5,424 nucleotides of DNA, from assembly GCA_027022775.1 (NCBI GenBank), contig JALVXO010000003.1:1-5424 (forward strand), read 5' to 3'. This DNA is from Campylobacteraceae bacterium (GTDB lineage: Bacteria; Campylobacterota; Campylobacteria; Campylobacterales; Sulfurovaceae). A program made the translations under genes and the position numbers. Every line of letters starts with the position of its first letter. Positions within the stretch are counted from its first letter, which is position 1. The notes beneath the pieces were generated by a model that worked only from the letters and a program-made list of their open reading frames with translations, had not been told where the DNA came from and searched no databases. Below, piece after piece: positions 5,337 through 5,424 of this stretch.

Positions 5337-5424
5337 TCACTCTGACATTATATCCATTAGTTCAGTCAAAAGCTCTTTTGCCTCCTCTTCATCCATCTCA
5401 TTGCTCTCTATTTCTATTAACATC
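5337..5424 (-). CDS. C-terminal end of an unidentified gene running off the right edge
   Basis: The - strand frame ending in TGA (5337-5339) stays open to the window edge. The last 28 residues include ESNEMDEEEAKELLTELMDI and end in MSE: an acidic, probably helical tail with 11 Asp/Glu against a single Lys. An ATG falls exactly at 5421-5423, but there is too little upstream sequence to tell whether it is the start or an internal Met. The stop codon touches that of the membrane-protein gene with no intergenic base. The segment is too short to name a family. It could also be a chance frame, but 28 open codons with a coherent helical composition beside a gene end favour a real gene. Confidence 0.5.
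   Translation of the reverse strand, partial: MLIEIESNEMDEEEAKELLTELMDIMSE

Overview
The window looks like a chromosomal segment from a Campylobacterota (epsilonproteobacterial) genome, perhaps a Sulfurimonas/Sulfurovum-type relative. This rests on the low GC content, a short TatA beside argS, the general character of the proteins, and promoters with a clear TATAAT box. The genus is an inference; no rRNA or other taxonomic marker is present.

Layout. The left edge holds the 3' two thirds of a seryl-tRNA synthetase gene (serS, + strand). It converges on an NADH:quinone-oxidoreductase-like flavoprotein on the - strand (921-2030), with a small hairpin between the two genes. An AT-rich divergent promoter region (about 2031-2183) follows. 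From there a good promoter (TTTACA, 17 bp, TATAAT) drives a small module: a DUF4160-like gene cut short by a frameshift, then a DUF2442-like reading frame with no usable start. I read this as a decayed DUF4160/DUF2442 pair, a combination often found together and suggested to be toxin-antitoxin-like. Eight bases after the second frame begins a roughly 250-bp imperfect fold-back element (2621-2869). It has 22-bp ends matching at 20 of 22 positions, arms that keep pairing inward with several G-U-compatible changes, a GC-richer core with a perfect 10-bp hairpin, and a T7 run just outside its right end. This is the most unusual object in the window and it encodes no convincing protein.

The right half is a compact + strand operon: tatA (Tat protein export), argS (arginyl-tRNA synthetase) and a four-helix membrane protein of unknown function. 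It probably starts at the TATAAT box at 2981. The membrane protein's stop codon abuts the stop codon of an incompletely visible - strand gene at the right edge.

Functionally the window mixes housekeeping genes (two aminoacyl-tRNA synthetases, Tat export, a probable respiratory flavoprotein) with a small accessory patch at about 2160-2880 that shows decay and a repeat-like structure.
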